This document shows positions 32,101-39,560 of a DNA stretch of 39,560 nucleotides, piece by piece. A program made the position numbers and the translations under genes. How positions within the stretch are numbered: position 1 is the stretch's first letter; each line of letters begins with the position of its first letter. A model generated the notes under the pieces. That model worked only from the letters and a program-made list of their open reading frames with translations. It was not told the origin of the DNA and searched no databases. The stretch is from Bacteroidales bacterium (GTDB taxonomy: Bacteria; Bacteroidota; Bacteroidia; Bacteroidales; M50B96): assembly GCA_018401015.1 (NCBI GenBank), contig JAGYLP010000001.1, forward strand, positions 270,463-310,022. The letters run 5' to 3'.

Positions 32101-34280
32101 GTGCGGTAACGTATATGGAGTATTGTGTTATTGAGAAAGGGAATAATCATAACTTAAAATCTATCAATACGTATTATCCTGAAATGAATCATTGCATTCT
32201 TCGCGACGGTAATGATTTGGGAATGAGTTTGTCTCATTATGATCAGATTATTAAAAATACCCTTATTCAGGATAATGCCGGACGAGCTATTTATGTGAAT
32301 CATCCGAAAAATATTCCTTATCAGCTCGATAGTCTTAGCTTAATCAATAATGGAACAGATGCTTTGGTTTGCGAGGGAGGCCTGATCGACGTTGATCGCA
32401 CCTGGCCCTATTTCGGTGCCGATTATCATTTTCTGAACACGGTAACTATCCGGCATTATTACGATCGTTGCCGATTGAGCATTGAACCTGGTTGCACTCT
32501 TCGCTTTGCTGCCGGAAGTCAGCTGAAGGTAGGTGAGAGTACGAACGGATATTACAGCGGCGAGGTTTATGCAGCCGGTACTTTGGAGTCACCTATTGTA
32601 TTTACTGCCATTAACGATAGTTTGGGTGGATGGGATGGCATTTACTTCCCATCGGAAAGTAACACTTTTAGTGCTGTTTCAGAATTGATTCATTGCGTGG
32701 TTGAAAAGGCAGCCGATAAAAATATCGAATGCATATCTACCACCAACCCAACGATTACGAATAGCCTTATCCGACTGGCTCCTCATGGTATCTATGCCAG
32801 TAATTCCAGCCCGGATATTCTGAGTTCCCGCATTTCCAACAATCTTACCGGTATTTACCTTACCGGTAGCTCGAATCCGGTTTTTGGCAATACACCCGAA
32901 ACAGGAAATGATATTTTCGATAATGCCAACTACAATGTTTATAACAATACGAGTCAAAATATTTTTGCTAATCATACCTTCTGGGGCCATATCGATAGTG
33001 TATCCATTAGTCAGCACAATTTTGATTATTTCGATGAGACCTCTAAAGGAAAAGTGTGGGTAGGTCCTTGGGTTGATTTGCCCCAAGTGAATTATGATAC
33101 CATTACGCACTTAGGCATGGTTACTTATGGCGAAGATGGCACAAACCTATTTTATAATTCCGAAGTGAATTTATGGGGAGCTGCCGATAGTGCTACTACT
33201 CAAACCGATGGGCAGGGTGCTTTTGTTTTTGAGGATTTGGTTCGCGATAGTTACAAGTATAATCTGGTAAGTAATTCGGCCAATTGGGGCGGGGTTAATG
33301 CAACGGATGCATTATGGGTGCTCCGGCATTTTACTCACCTCGATACCTTGCCCGATAGGATGCAAACGGCTGCCGATGTGAACGCAAGTAAAACTGTGAA
33401 TGGAACCGATGCGATGCTGATTATGCAACGGTATACGCAACTTATCAATTCATTCCCGGCAGGAGATTACCTCTATTACCTGGCCGATTTCAGTATTGGA
33501 GAAGATACTTTCTATCAGGATTTACGATTTATCTGGATTGGCGATGTGAATGGCTCTTATACTCCTTCCGGAAGTAAAAGTCTTTATTTAGCTGAATCGG
33601 ATAAAGAGCTTTTAGTTGAAGCCGGATCGGAAATTTCCGTGCCGGTTCGCATCAGCTCACCCGCTTCGCTGGGAGCTGTTTCACTTCAGTTTAGCTATCC
33701 GGTGCATCAGTTGGAATGGCAGTCGTGTCAGTTTGGAGTGGAGAATCAACCAGTCGTTGTAAACGAGGAAAATGGAAGCTTGCGTTTTGCCTGGACGAAT
33801 ACTGAACCAATCGATTTGGAAGGTGACGATGTATTGCTCTCTCTTCAGTTTAAAGTGTTGCCGGGTACAGAAGGTGAACCTATCCTGCTTACCCTCGATG
33901 CAAATTCGGAGTTGGCCAATTCGGAAGCTGAAGTGCTTTATGTCGATTTGGAAATGCCATCCTTACGTTATGCGTGGGAAGTATCGGTCGATGAGTGGAA
34001 TGCCGACGGAATCGCTTCGTGTGTTGCATATCCCAATCCGACTCGAGATAGGTTGAATTTTAGCTTCGACTTGCACCAGGAAGGAGAGGTAGAATTGGCA
34101 ATTTATAATGCTCTCGGACAAGAGCTTGTTGTTCAATCCTTGGGCAAACGGGTTGCCGGCGAGCATCAAGCCGAAGTAAATCTGGATCACCTGAGCGAAG
34201 GGATTTATACCTACCGCCTCCTGCTTATTCATGCTAACGAATCTTCGTATCAAACGGAAAGTTTCATAATCTGTCGGTAG
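29127..34280 (+). CDS. Giant T9SS-exported surface protein: kelch, beta-helix, dockerin-like and cohesin-like parts
   Basis: The 1717-residue protein has a long signal peptide (to about residue 31). Residues about 75-375 hold six kelch-like repeats (YLIGGRSNG, YILGGTTG). A beta-sandwich-like part with YYRVAGADALWSDWV follows. Residues about 480-1330 look like a right-handed beta-helix, with three 190-residue units starting at 31281, 31851 and 32418 (each YY-x5-LxIxPG) after a weaker first unit. Residues 1385-1475 are dockerin-like: GGVNATDALWVLRHF, then DVNASKTVNGTD (1417-1428), then GDVNGSY. Residues about 1484-1612 resemble one cohesin domain. The end (CVAYPNPTRDRLNF ... LSEGIYTYRLLL) is a type A T9SS sorting domain. 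It is probably cotranscribed with the next gene, 45 bp on. Confidence 0.87.
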   Translation: MKHATNFVNRVWTACLSLFVFLFIANGLYSQVIFNQTSTADFQGGYWDQVVVGSNQVSLPQMATSINPWVTNTVLPQTLTGHQVCTYRNAFVYSIGGNNGSSDLSTIYRASVTSTGNGAWSNVGSIPLPLRDAAVVVGTSKIYLIGGRSNGVPQSAIYYADIASDGSLGSWDSSSVSLPVSLWGHQAEYVNGSIYILGGTTGTLISDAVSSVYCLSLDANKHPVSISSTVSLPGNRVNFATSVWNQHLIVMGGEDDLGVKSAAVWYANSQANGQLSSWQALSSLPVAISHHSSTSSYNLLTCISGEYLDGGSPSLSNQVYYAMMGNFPSISWSQASNQLYDYTKNGQAYAGPGFIAYLGGENLSGTPTINSRYAPLGLSTSFLTQGNFISNPFYELGDLRQIQSLNFVLSQAANSEFYYRVAGADALWSDWVHSTTNPVTVNQEKQYIQYRIDLRGTTANSAVCSEVVLSIQGTQLSGNLNAMDTLHIEDSPFWATANISFTAGSHYIEPGVTILFSPNTGLEIGQASMQFAGTSEHPITLTYYSAEAGQWNGVYFTTQSDNGVSSSMHYVTIEKAGYGTNDANLRCVDTQEPLLSNCTLRLAEGHGLRLSNSPITIEESLLEDNTDAGIHLTNSNPNMIATTITGNGVAGIVYTDNVSNPNFAGVLVEDNLYGLYHPTPNMSISPLSGNITIENNIFNGHAIPGGTIESNVTWNNPSLDFFVLGTITIKKYYSLCRLTIEPGNTIRFSEGSRLHVGDVSNGYYPGELYAIGSADSLITFSSQSGQSGGWEGILFGAPSQAMSASSFMNYCIVEKANSYLLRTQDTQQPSIQNSIFRESAQHGVVCHQSMTPLAGLTFQNNAGYGLLFTAPKYIHTQLGALTFSGNAFDGVVTEGGTIDVSRNWPNTGNPYLILGDLVVSGYYDRYRLTIDPGLTLYFTPGSEMLVGSSNSYYCGEIYAVGTPDSLITFAPYNGQVGGWEGVTFESSTTSFSAVTYMEYCVIEKGNNHNLKSINTYYPEMNHCILRDGNDLGMSLSHYDQIIKNTLIQDNAGRAIYVNHPKNIPYQLDSLSLINNGTDALVCEGGLIDVDRTWPYFGADYHFLNTVTIRHYYDRCRLSIEPGCTLRFAAGSQLKVGESTNGYYSGEVYAAGTLESPIVFTAINDSLGGWDGIYFPSESNTFSAVSELIHCVVEKAADKNIECISTTNPTITNSLIRLAPHGIYASNSSPDILSSRISNNLTGIYLTGSSNPVFGNTPETGNDIFDNANYNVYNNTSQNIFANHTFWGHIDSVSISQHNFDYFDETSKGKVWVGPWVDLPQVNYDTITHLGMVTYGEDGTNLFYNSEVNLWGAADSATTQTDGQGAFVFEDLVRDSYKYNLVSNSANWGGVNATDALWVLRHFTHLDTLPDRMQTAADVNASKTVNGTDAMLIMQRYTQLINSFPAGDYLYYLADFSIGEDTFYQDLRFIWIGDVNGSYTPSGSKSLYLAESDKELLVEAGSEISVPVRISSPASLGAVSLQFSYPVHQLEWQSCQFGVENQPVVVNEENGSLRFAWTNTEPIDLEGDDVLLSLQFKVLPGTEGEPILLTLDANSELANSEAEVLYVDLEMPSLRYAWEVSVDEWNADGIASCVAYPNPTRDRLNFSFDLHQEGEVELAIYNALGQELVVQSLGKRVAGEHQAEVNLDHLSEGIYTYRLLLIHANESSYQTESFIICR

Positions 34281-34325
34281 TGGATCAACTTACCTCAAGT
34301 AGTTCTAACCTTTAAACAGACGATT

Positions 34326-37300
34326 ATGAAAAAGATATTCATCCTTATCCTCCTGCTGACTGGCCTTGGGCTGGTTCAGCAAGGAAATTCACAGGTAATA
34401 GTAACTTCGGTTCAAAATCAGACTATCTGCGAAGGGGAACTGTCGGTTCCAATTCTGCTGAATAGTAACGATGCGCTTTCGGCAATTTCCTTAGCGCTCG
34501 AATTCGATTCTTCTACCTTAAATTATCTTGCCTACACCAACGAGCATCCAGCCCTCAATACTGGTTTGTTCCTCGTTCACACTGCCGGTAATACGGTGTA
34601 TATCTCCTGGGCTAACGTTGCCTCGGCTCAATTCGGGAACGATACACTTTTAACCTTAGTGTTCGATGCTTTGCATGGGAGCTCAACTTTGCAGTGGGAT
34701 ACGGAAACTCCGGGGAATTGCGAGTTCAGTAATGTGTCGGGGATTGCAATGCCTGCAAGCTTTTCCAATGCAGTCATCACGGTTCAGAAAGCACCCTATT
34801 TTATAACGACGCCTCAATCGCAGTTAGCTATCGTGGGTCAGGCGAGCAGCCTGGCTGTGCAAGCCGGCGGAACGAGTCTGACTTATCAATGGGAAGTTAG
34901 TTCCGATTTGGGAGCCAGCTGGATGCCCCTCAGCAATGCTTTCCCATACAGCGGAACGACTTCGGCGACCCTGTCGATTGCCGAAGCTAGCTATGCTATG
35001 GAATTGAACTGGTATCGATGTCGTATCGAAGGGGTTTGCCCACCGGTGCTGTATTCCGATCCATTAAGTATCGACGTAGAAGAACCTCCGCAGGAGATTT
35101 TAGTATGGACCACTCCTTTGGCTGAATGCCCCGGCATGCATTTGAGCCCGGTGTATGTGCATGAATTTTACGGAGTAGGAGCATTTTCCATGGTGCTTGC
35201 TTTTGATGACAACTTGCTCGATTTTATCGAATTGCAAGATCTTGATCCCGACCTGGCGAATGGATTATTCAGCGTTCATGCTACGCAAGGCCAGTTATTT
35301 CTTTCCTGGGCTTCTTCCGATACGCTCAACTTATCGGCATCCGATAGCTTACTATTTACGATTCATTGGAGTTCGGTCGATGGTGGCTCAACGAACCTGG
35401 CCTTCCAGAATCAGCTTGCAGGAAACTGCGAAATTAGTGGCACCGGTGGGAATCCTATTCCGGCACAATTTCAGGGATCGACCCTAACCGTAAGGCAGCC
35501 TCCGCTTATCACAAGTCAACCTCAGAATGTAAACCAACCTGAAGGAAGCACGGCTCATTTCTCCATTCAAGCCATTGGCCATAGCTTGACCTACCAATGG
35601 GAACTGAGTACCGATGGAGGTACAACGTTTTCTCCCCTCTTCAATAATGCCCTTTATTCAGGAGTTACTACGAGCAATTTAAACGTTATTCAACCCGATT
35701 TCACCTATCATACGTATCAGTTTCGCTGTGTTGTTGAAGGAACCTGTGCTCCAGTTGCCATATCTAACCCGGTCATGTTGAGTATTGAACTTCCTCCCCA
35801 AGTGATTCATGTCGATGCGGGCGATTTTACCGGTTGCCCGGATACGTTTTTAATTCCGATAACGGTGGCGCAATTTAATTCCATATCAGCCCTGTCTTTG
35901 GCTCTTAACTTCGATCCGACCAAAATGGAATTTATCGGGATGGAAAACCTTCATCCTAATTTGAACAACGGACTTTCTGCTGCCAATGCAATCAATGGTC
36001 AGGTACTTCTTACATGGGCTTCAGCAAACGAAACAAGCCTTCCAAATGGGGAAGGAGTGCTCTGCGATTTGCAGTTTCTCGGATTAAGTGGCGGAACGAT
36101 TTCGCTAACCTGGGATCAATCTACTCCCGGGTATGGCGAATTTACCAATTCCGATACCCTTATTGCTTCGCTTGCCACTGCCGGTACCGCGCTGATTTAT
36201 GGAGTCCCAACAATTGGTGCTCATCCGCTCTCGATTACCCGAACCGCGGGCGAGAACGCTACTTTTTCGGTACAGGCGAGCGGCACAGGACTAGAATATA
36301 CCTGGCAACAAAGCACCGACGGAGGGATTAATTGGCAGAACTTAGGAACCTTGGGGCACACCCTTTCTCTTTCGCAGGTGTCGTTGTCGATGAGTGGGAA
36401 TTTGTATCGCTGTGTTGTGAGTGGAACCTGCAATCCTCCAGTTGTTTCGGGGGTTGCCACTTTAATCGTCAATCCACCCACGCAAGTAATCGACCTTAGT
36501 TTGCCTAATATGAATAATCTCTGCGCACAGCAGTTATTCATCCCGCTCACCGTTCAAAATTTTAATCAAGTGGGAGCTTTCTCCCTGGTAATCGAATACG
36601 ATAGTTTATCGCTCGATTTTCAAGGACTTAGCAATGCGCATCAAGCCCTGAATAGTGGTTTGTTGTATGCTCATCAGGTGCCCGGAAAAGTGTTTGTTGC
36701 TTGGGCTTCCACTCAGGCTGTTTCGGTTGGGAATGGTGTTTTATTCGATTTTCTGTTCGTTTCAGGAGGGGGTAGTACAGCCCTCAATTGGGATACTAGT
36801 ACTCCTGGGAATTGCGAAATAGTCGATGCCAACGGGAATCCTATTTTGCTAACGTTTACCAATGGATCCATTACGGTGTCGGCTCAACCTCTGAACGTTT
36901 TAGCCGGTCCAGACTTTACGCTCGTGCCGGGAATGTCGGCGGTGCTGCAAGGATCGGTAAGCGGTGGCACACCACCTTATATCATTAACTGGACCCCGAT
37001 TCAGGGTTTATCCAATGCAAGCTTGCTACAACCTGAGGCAAATCCGCTTCAAACAACCATGTACACCCTCGAAGTGGTCGATGTCAGCAATTGCACCAGT
37101 TCCGACGATGCATGGGTCTATGTCGAAACGATTCCTTCTACCGGATGGATGTGGGCTCGGCAACAGGGCGGAGAGCTGCAAGATGAAACCCTTGCGCTAA
37201 CCGCTGATGCAGCCGGAAACTCCTACGGAAGCGGTTATTTCTCCGGCGATACTTGCTCCATTGGAAACATATCTCTCTTGAATAGCGGAAATACTTCCCT

Positions 37301-39422
37301 CTTCCTGAGTAAATACGATCCTTATGGCGAAGTGCTTTGGGCTATAGCTTCCGAAAATGAAGGCTGGACTGAAGGTCGAGCTTTAGCTGCCGACGATTCC
37401 GGGAATGTTTATTTGGCCGGAAATTTTCAGCATACTTTTCTGGAGTTAGGAGGACAAATGACCGATGGCTATGGTTGGACCGACGTATTTATTGCCAAAA
37501 TTAGTCCGCAGGGAAGCTTGATATGGTTGCAGTCCTTTGGTGGAGTAAGCCAGGATCAGGCAGTCGATGTGGCGATTGGACCCGACGGCAATGTCTTGCT
37601 CACCGGATTTTTCATGAGCAGTACCATCAGCTTTGGTTCTCATCAGCTTAGTAATACGAATACTAATTTTGCCGATATCTTCCTGGTTAAGTTAAATACC
37701 GGAGGAGATGTGCTTTGGGCTAAGAAAATGGGAGGCACCGAATGGGACGAACCAGCCGATTTGCACATAACTGCGAATAACGACATTTTGCTTACCGGCT
37801 ATTTTGTAAGTGCTAATCTCAGTTTAACAGGAATGAATCTGGTTCATTCTTCGGGAACACAACCCAATGCTTTTTTAGCTCGATTCGATTCCCAGGGGAA
37901 TGCCCTATGGGCCAAGAAACCGGCTATCAGTCAGTTTAACTATGGCGAGGCCTTAACCACTGATTCTATTGGAAATATTTACTGGACGGGCCAGTTTGGC
38001 GATGCTAGTGTTCAATTAGGGGATTCCATTTTTAGTTCGGCTGGCGGAAGCGATCTCTTCTTATCCAAGTTGGCCGCCAACGGAGATTATTTGTGGTCGG
38101 TACAAGCTGCCGGTAGTGGACAGGAATCCTCGGCCGGATTACAGTCTCGTAATACCAACGAATTGGTGTGGGTCGGGAATTTCAACAGTACCCTGCTGAG
38201 TATTGGAAACACGAGTTATGGTAGCGCCGGTTTTTACGATTTCTTTCTCGTAACCCTCAGTGCTGGTGGGAATGTACTCACTGGCACCACGGTTGGGAAT
38301 ACCTTGGAGGAGCGTGTGCATGCTGTCTCCGGCGATGTTCTGGGGAATGTTTTGGTAGCGGGTAGTTATTTGAGCGAGAGTTTAGCCTTCGGGAATTCAA
38401 CCTTACAACAGGTTTTTCCTGGTGAGAAGAATGGATTCCTGGCAAAGTTTGGAGAAACGGCGCCAACTCTTTCGGTACAAGCCAACTGGAGTCATCCGCT
38501 GTGCTACGACAGCAACGATGGATATATTGCTCTTACTGTGGTCCAGGGGCTGCCGCCTTTCACCTATCAGTGGAGTCATGGGGCAACCGAAGCTTCTTTG
38601 GAGAATCTATCGGCAGGAACCTATTCTGTAAGCGTTTACGATGTTAATCAGGATATCTGGACTCAAAGCTTTGAGTTAATTAGTCCTCTCGCCCTAGAAG
38701 GAGGTTTGGTGGTTCAAGCACCAAGCTGTGGAACCTGTCCCGATGGAAGTATTTTTGCGACACCGGCTGGAGGGACTCCTCCTTATCAGCTTGTATGGTC
38801 GACCGGAGCCACCGGATTAGCCATCGAAAATTTATTACCCGGATGGTATTCATTGAGCCTTACCGATGCTAATAATTGCATGGTTTTCTTGGAGGTTGAG
38901 TTACCGGGAATACTCCCAACCGATACCCAGTACATTGATTTACCTGCAGGTTGGTCTTATTTTTCCACCTATCTCGAACCCAATTCACCCAACATTGCAG
39001 ATGTTTTGCAACCCGTGGTGAGTTATGTAACGATTGCCAAAAGCGGAGGAGGCGGTAATTATTGGCCCCTTTACGCAATTAACACTATCGGCGACATGCA
39101 AATAGGATTTGGTTATCAGGTACACATGACCCAGGCCGCCAGTTTGCCGGTACAAGGTGAATCCGTTCAGCCTCATTTAGTTGGCATTGAGTTACCCTTA
39201 GGTTGGAGTATCCTCGGTTATTTACATGAAGAGGCTATGCTGGCCGATTCTATGTTAATTTCGATTGCACCTGCTATTGAGATTGTGAAGGACAGCAACG
39301 GCTTATCCTATTGGCCAGCGTGGAACATCAATTCCATAGGCAATTTGAAACCCGGCGAAGGCTATTTGATTAAGCTCAACCAGGCCGTTGTTTTTTATTA
39401 TCCGGAACTTAGCGGACAGTAG
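34326..39422 (+). CDS. Giant surface protein with four cohesin-like modules, Ig-like modules, propeller and SprB repeats
   Basis: The 1698-residue protein has a signal peptide (to about residue 23). Four cohesin-like modules (about 24-153, 257-390, 492-625, 720-852) share LNxGL, a W-A-(S/N) strand and mostly TPGNCE-like ends. Three Ig-like modules (157-250, 393-488, 627-716) with YQWExSTDGG and YRCxVxGTC lie between them. A PKD-like domain follows (855-933), then seven propeller repeats (about 940-1376, GNVYLAGNF type), two SprB-like repeats (1380-1530; FTYQWSHGATEASLENL) and a terminal module present twice (1536-1612, 1620-1694; LPAGWS ... YWP ... INTIG ... GFGYQV). No YPNP-type sorting domain is visible, so its export signal is unclear. 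It is probably a scaffold or adhesin on the cell surface. Confidence 0.87.
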   Translation: MKKIFILILLLTGLGLVQQGNSQVIVTSVQNQTICEGELSVPILLNSNDALSAISLALEFDSSTLNYLAYTNEHPALNTGLFLVHTAGNTVYISWANVASAQFGNDTLLTLVFDALHGSSTLQWDTETPGNCEFSNVSGIAMPASFSNAVITVQKAPYFITTPQSQLAIVGQASSLAVQAGGTSLTYQWEVSSDLGASWMPLSNAFPYSGTTSATLSIAEASYAMELNWYRCRIEGVCPPVLYSDPLSIDVEEPPQEILVWTTPLAECPGMHLSPVYVHEFYGVGAFSMVLAFDDNLLDFIELQDLDPDLANGLFSVHATQGQLFLSWASSDTLNLSASDSLLFTIHWSSVDGGSTNLAFQNQLAGNCEISGTGGNPIPAQFQGSTLTVRQPPLITSQPQNVNQPEGSTAHFSIQAIGHSLTYQWELSTDGGTTFSPLFNNALYSGVTTSNLNVIQPDFTYHTYQFRCVVEGTCAPVAISNPVMLSIELPPQVIHVDAGDFTGCPDTFLIPITVAQFNSISALSLALNFDPTKMEFIGMENLHPNLNNGLSAANAINGQVLLTWASANETSLPNGEGVLCDLQFLGLSGGTISLTWDQSTPGYGEFTNSDTLIASLATAGTALIYGVPTIGAHPLSITRTAGENATFSVQASGTGLEYTWQQSTDGGINWQNLGTLGHTLSLSQVSLSMSGNLYRCVVSGTCNPPVVSGVATLIVNPPTQVIDLSLPNMNNLCAQQLFIPLTVQNFNQVGAFSLVIEYDSLSLDFQGLSNAHQALNSGLLYAHQVPGKVFVAWASTQAVSVGNGVLFDFLFVSGGGSTALNWDTSTPGNCEIVDANGNPILLTFTNGSITVSAQPLNVLAGPDFTLVPGMSAVLQGSVSGGTPPYIINWTPIQGLSNASLLQPEANPLQTTMYTLEVVDVSNCTSSDDAWVYVETIPSTGWMWARQQGGELQDETLALTADAAGNSYGSGYFSGDTCSIGNISLLNSGNTSLFLSKYDPYGEVLWAIASENEGWTEGRALAADDSGNVYLAGNFQHTFLELGGQMTDGYGWTDVFIAKISPQGSLIWLQSFGGVSQDQAVDVAIGPDGNVLLTGFFMSSTISFGSHQLSNTNTNFADIFLVKLNTGGDVLWAKKMGGTEWDEPADLHITANNDILLTGYFVSANLSLTGMNLVHSSGTQPNAFLARFDSQGNALWAKKPAISQFNYGEALTTDSIGNIYWTGQFGDASVQLGDSIFSSAGGSDLFLSKLAANGDYLWSVQAAGSGQESSAGLQSRNTNELVWVGNFNSTLLSIGNTSYGSAGFYDFFLVTLSAGGNVLTGTTVGNTLEERVHAVSGDVLGNVLVAGSYLSESLAFGNSTLQQVFPGEKNGFLAKFGETAPTLSVQANWSHPLCYDSNDGYIALTVVQGLPPFTYQWSHGATEASLENLSAGTYSVSVYDVNQDIWTQSFELISPLALEGGLVVQAPSCGTCPDGSIFATPAGGTPPYQLVWSTGATGLAIENLLPGWYSLSLTDANNCMVFLEVELPGILPTDTQYIDLPAGWSYFSTYLEPNSPNIADVLQPVVSYVTIAKSGGGGNYWPLYAINTIGDMQIGFGYQVHMTQAASLPVQGESVQPHLVGIELPLGWSILGYLHEEAMLADSMLISIAPAIEIVKDSNGLSYWPAWNINSIGNLKPGEGYLIKLNQAVVFYYPELSGQ

Positions 39423-39457
39423 CAAGGCGGTGAATGTCGGAGCGCAGCGGGAGTGAT

Positions 39458-39560
39458 TGGTGAACGGTGTATAGTGAACGGTGAACGACGGAAGCCAGCT
39501 ACAACGAACTGCCGCGCGGCTCCCGGCGCGTGGCTTCACGAATTGCCGCGCGACTCCCGT
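39458..39560. repeat. Repeat island 3, running off the window
   Basis: After the stop of the giant gene come GTGAACGGTG words (39461-39486), then ACAACGAACTGCCGCGCGG with the hairpin arms GCCGCGC and GCGCGTGGC (39511-39534), then a second, cut-off copy GAATTGCCGCGCGACTCCCG to the window end. Core and hairpin are the same as in island 1, in the same orientation. Bases 39423-39457 show no separate feature. Confidence 0.85.

Noticed and set aside
32679-33110. 143-codon frame antisense to the beta-helix gene
   Set aside because: It lies wholly inside a well-supported gene in the opposite frame and resembles no protein.

Overview
The window comes from a Bacteroidota chromosome (phylum-level call; I cannot fix the family). 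The evidence is type IX secretion (T9SS) C-terminal sorting domains, a PorX-type regulator, a DUF4271 gene, SprB-type and delta-60 repeats, -7 promoter elements of the TAnnTTTG type, and no obvious Shine-Dalgarno sequence before most genes. It is mostly ordinary chromosome, with accessory patches in the last 16 kb and in three repeat islands.

Layout. 1-3.8 kb: the 3' part of a KamA-like radical SAM gene, then pyrH, frr, pepE and a small outer-membrane barrel gene, all on +. 4-6.5 kb: a SulP anion transporter (-) divergent from a TetR-type regulator (+). 6.57-6.81 kb: repeat island 1, with an 88-bp near-perfect tandem duplication and GC-rich hairpins. 7-10.4 kb: a minus-strand operon, DUF4271 gene > rnpA > yidD > S41 protease. 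10.45-13 kb: prfB, with a complete programmed +1 frameshift site, then fumC. 13.2-13.5 kb: a small secreted Cys/Lys/Asp-rich protein (-). 13.8-17.4 kb: porX, an outer-membrane protein gene and the Kdo transferase gene. 17.6-20.2 kb: a B12-dependent ribonucleotide reductase. 20.2-20.9 kb: repeat island 2, a mosaic of repeats between convergent genes. 20.9-24.2 kb: an M2-peptidase-like lipoprotein that has lost its zinc site, and a DASS/SLC13 transporter. 24.3 kb: initiator tRNA-fMet with promoter and terminator. 24.5-25.7 kb: an AT-rich AAA/DUF4143 ATPase gene of foreign look. 26-39.4 kb: three large surface-protein genes, followed by repeat island 3.

How the genes work together. Housekeeping functions dominate the first 24 kb: translation (frr, prfB, rnpA, tRNA-fMet), nucleotides (pyrH, nrdJ), the TCA cycle (fumC), the envelope (kdtA, yidD, barrels) and peptide turnover (pepE, S41 protease). 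PorX is a regulator of T9SS, and at least two of the three large proteins at the end carry T9SS sorting domains. The most interesting part is the gene pair 29127-34280 / 34326-39422. The first protein has kelch-like repeats, a beta-helix with 190-residue repeats, a dockerin-like segment, one cohesin-like domain and a T9SS sorting domain. The second has four cohesin-like modules alternating with three Ig-like modules, a PKD-like domain, a seven-repeat propeller, two SprB-like repeats and a duplicated terminal module, but no recognisable sorting domain. A cohesin/dockerin-like surface assembly exported by T9SS is a reasonable but untested reading.

Base composition also carries a signal. The tetranucleotide TCGA is very common across the window (13 copies by hand count in the 708-bp pyrH gene) but rare in the ATPase gene at 24.5 kb (3 in 1,200 bp), which supports transfer of that gene.
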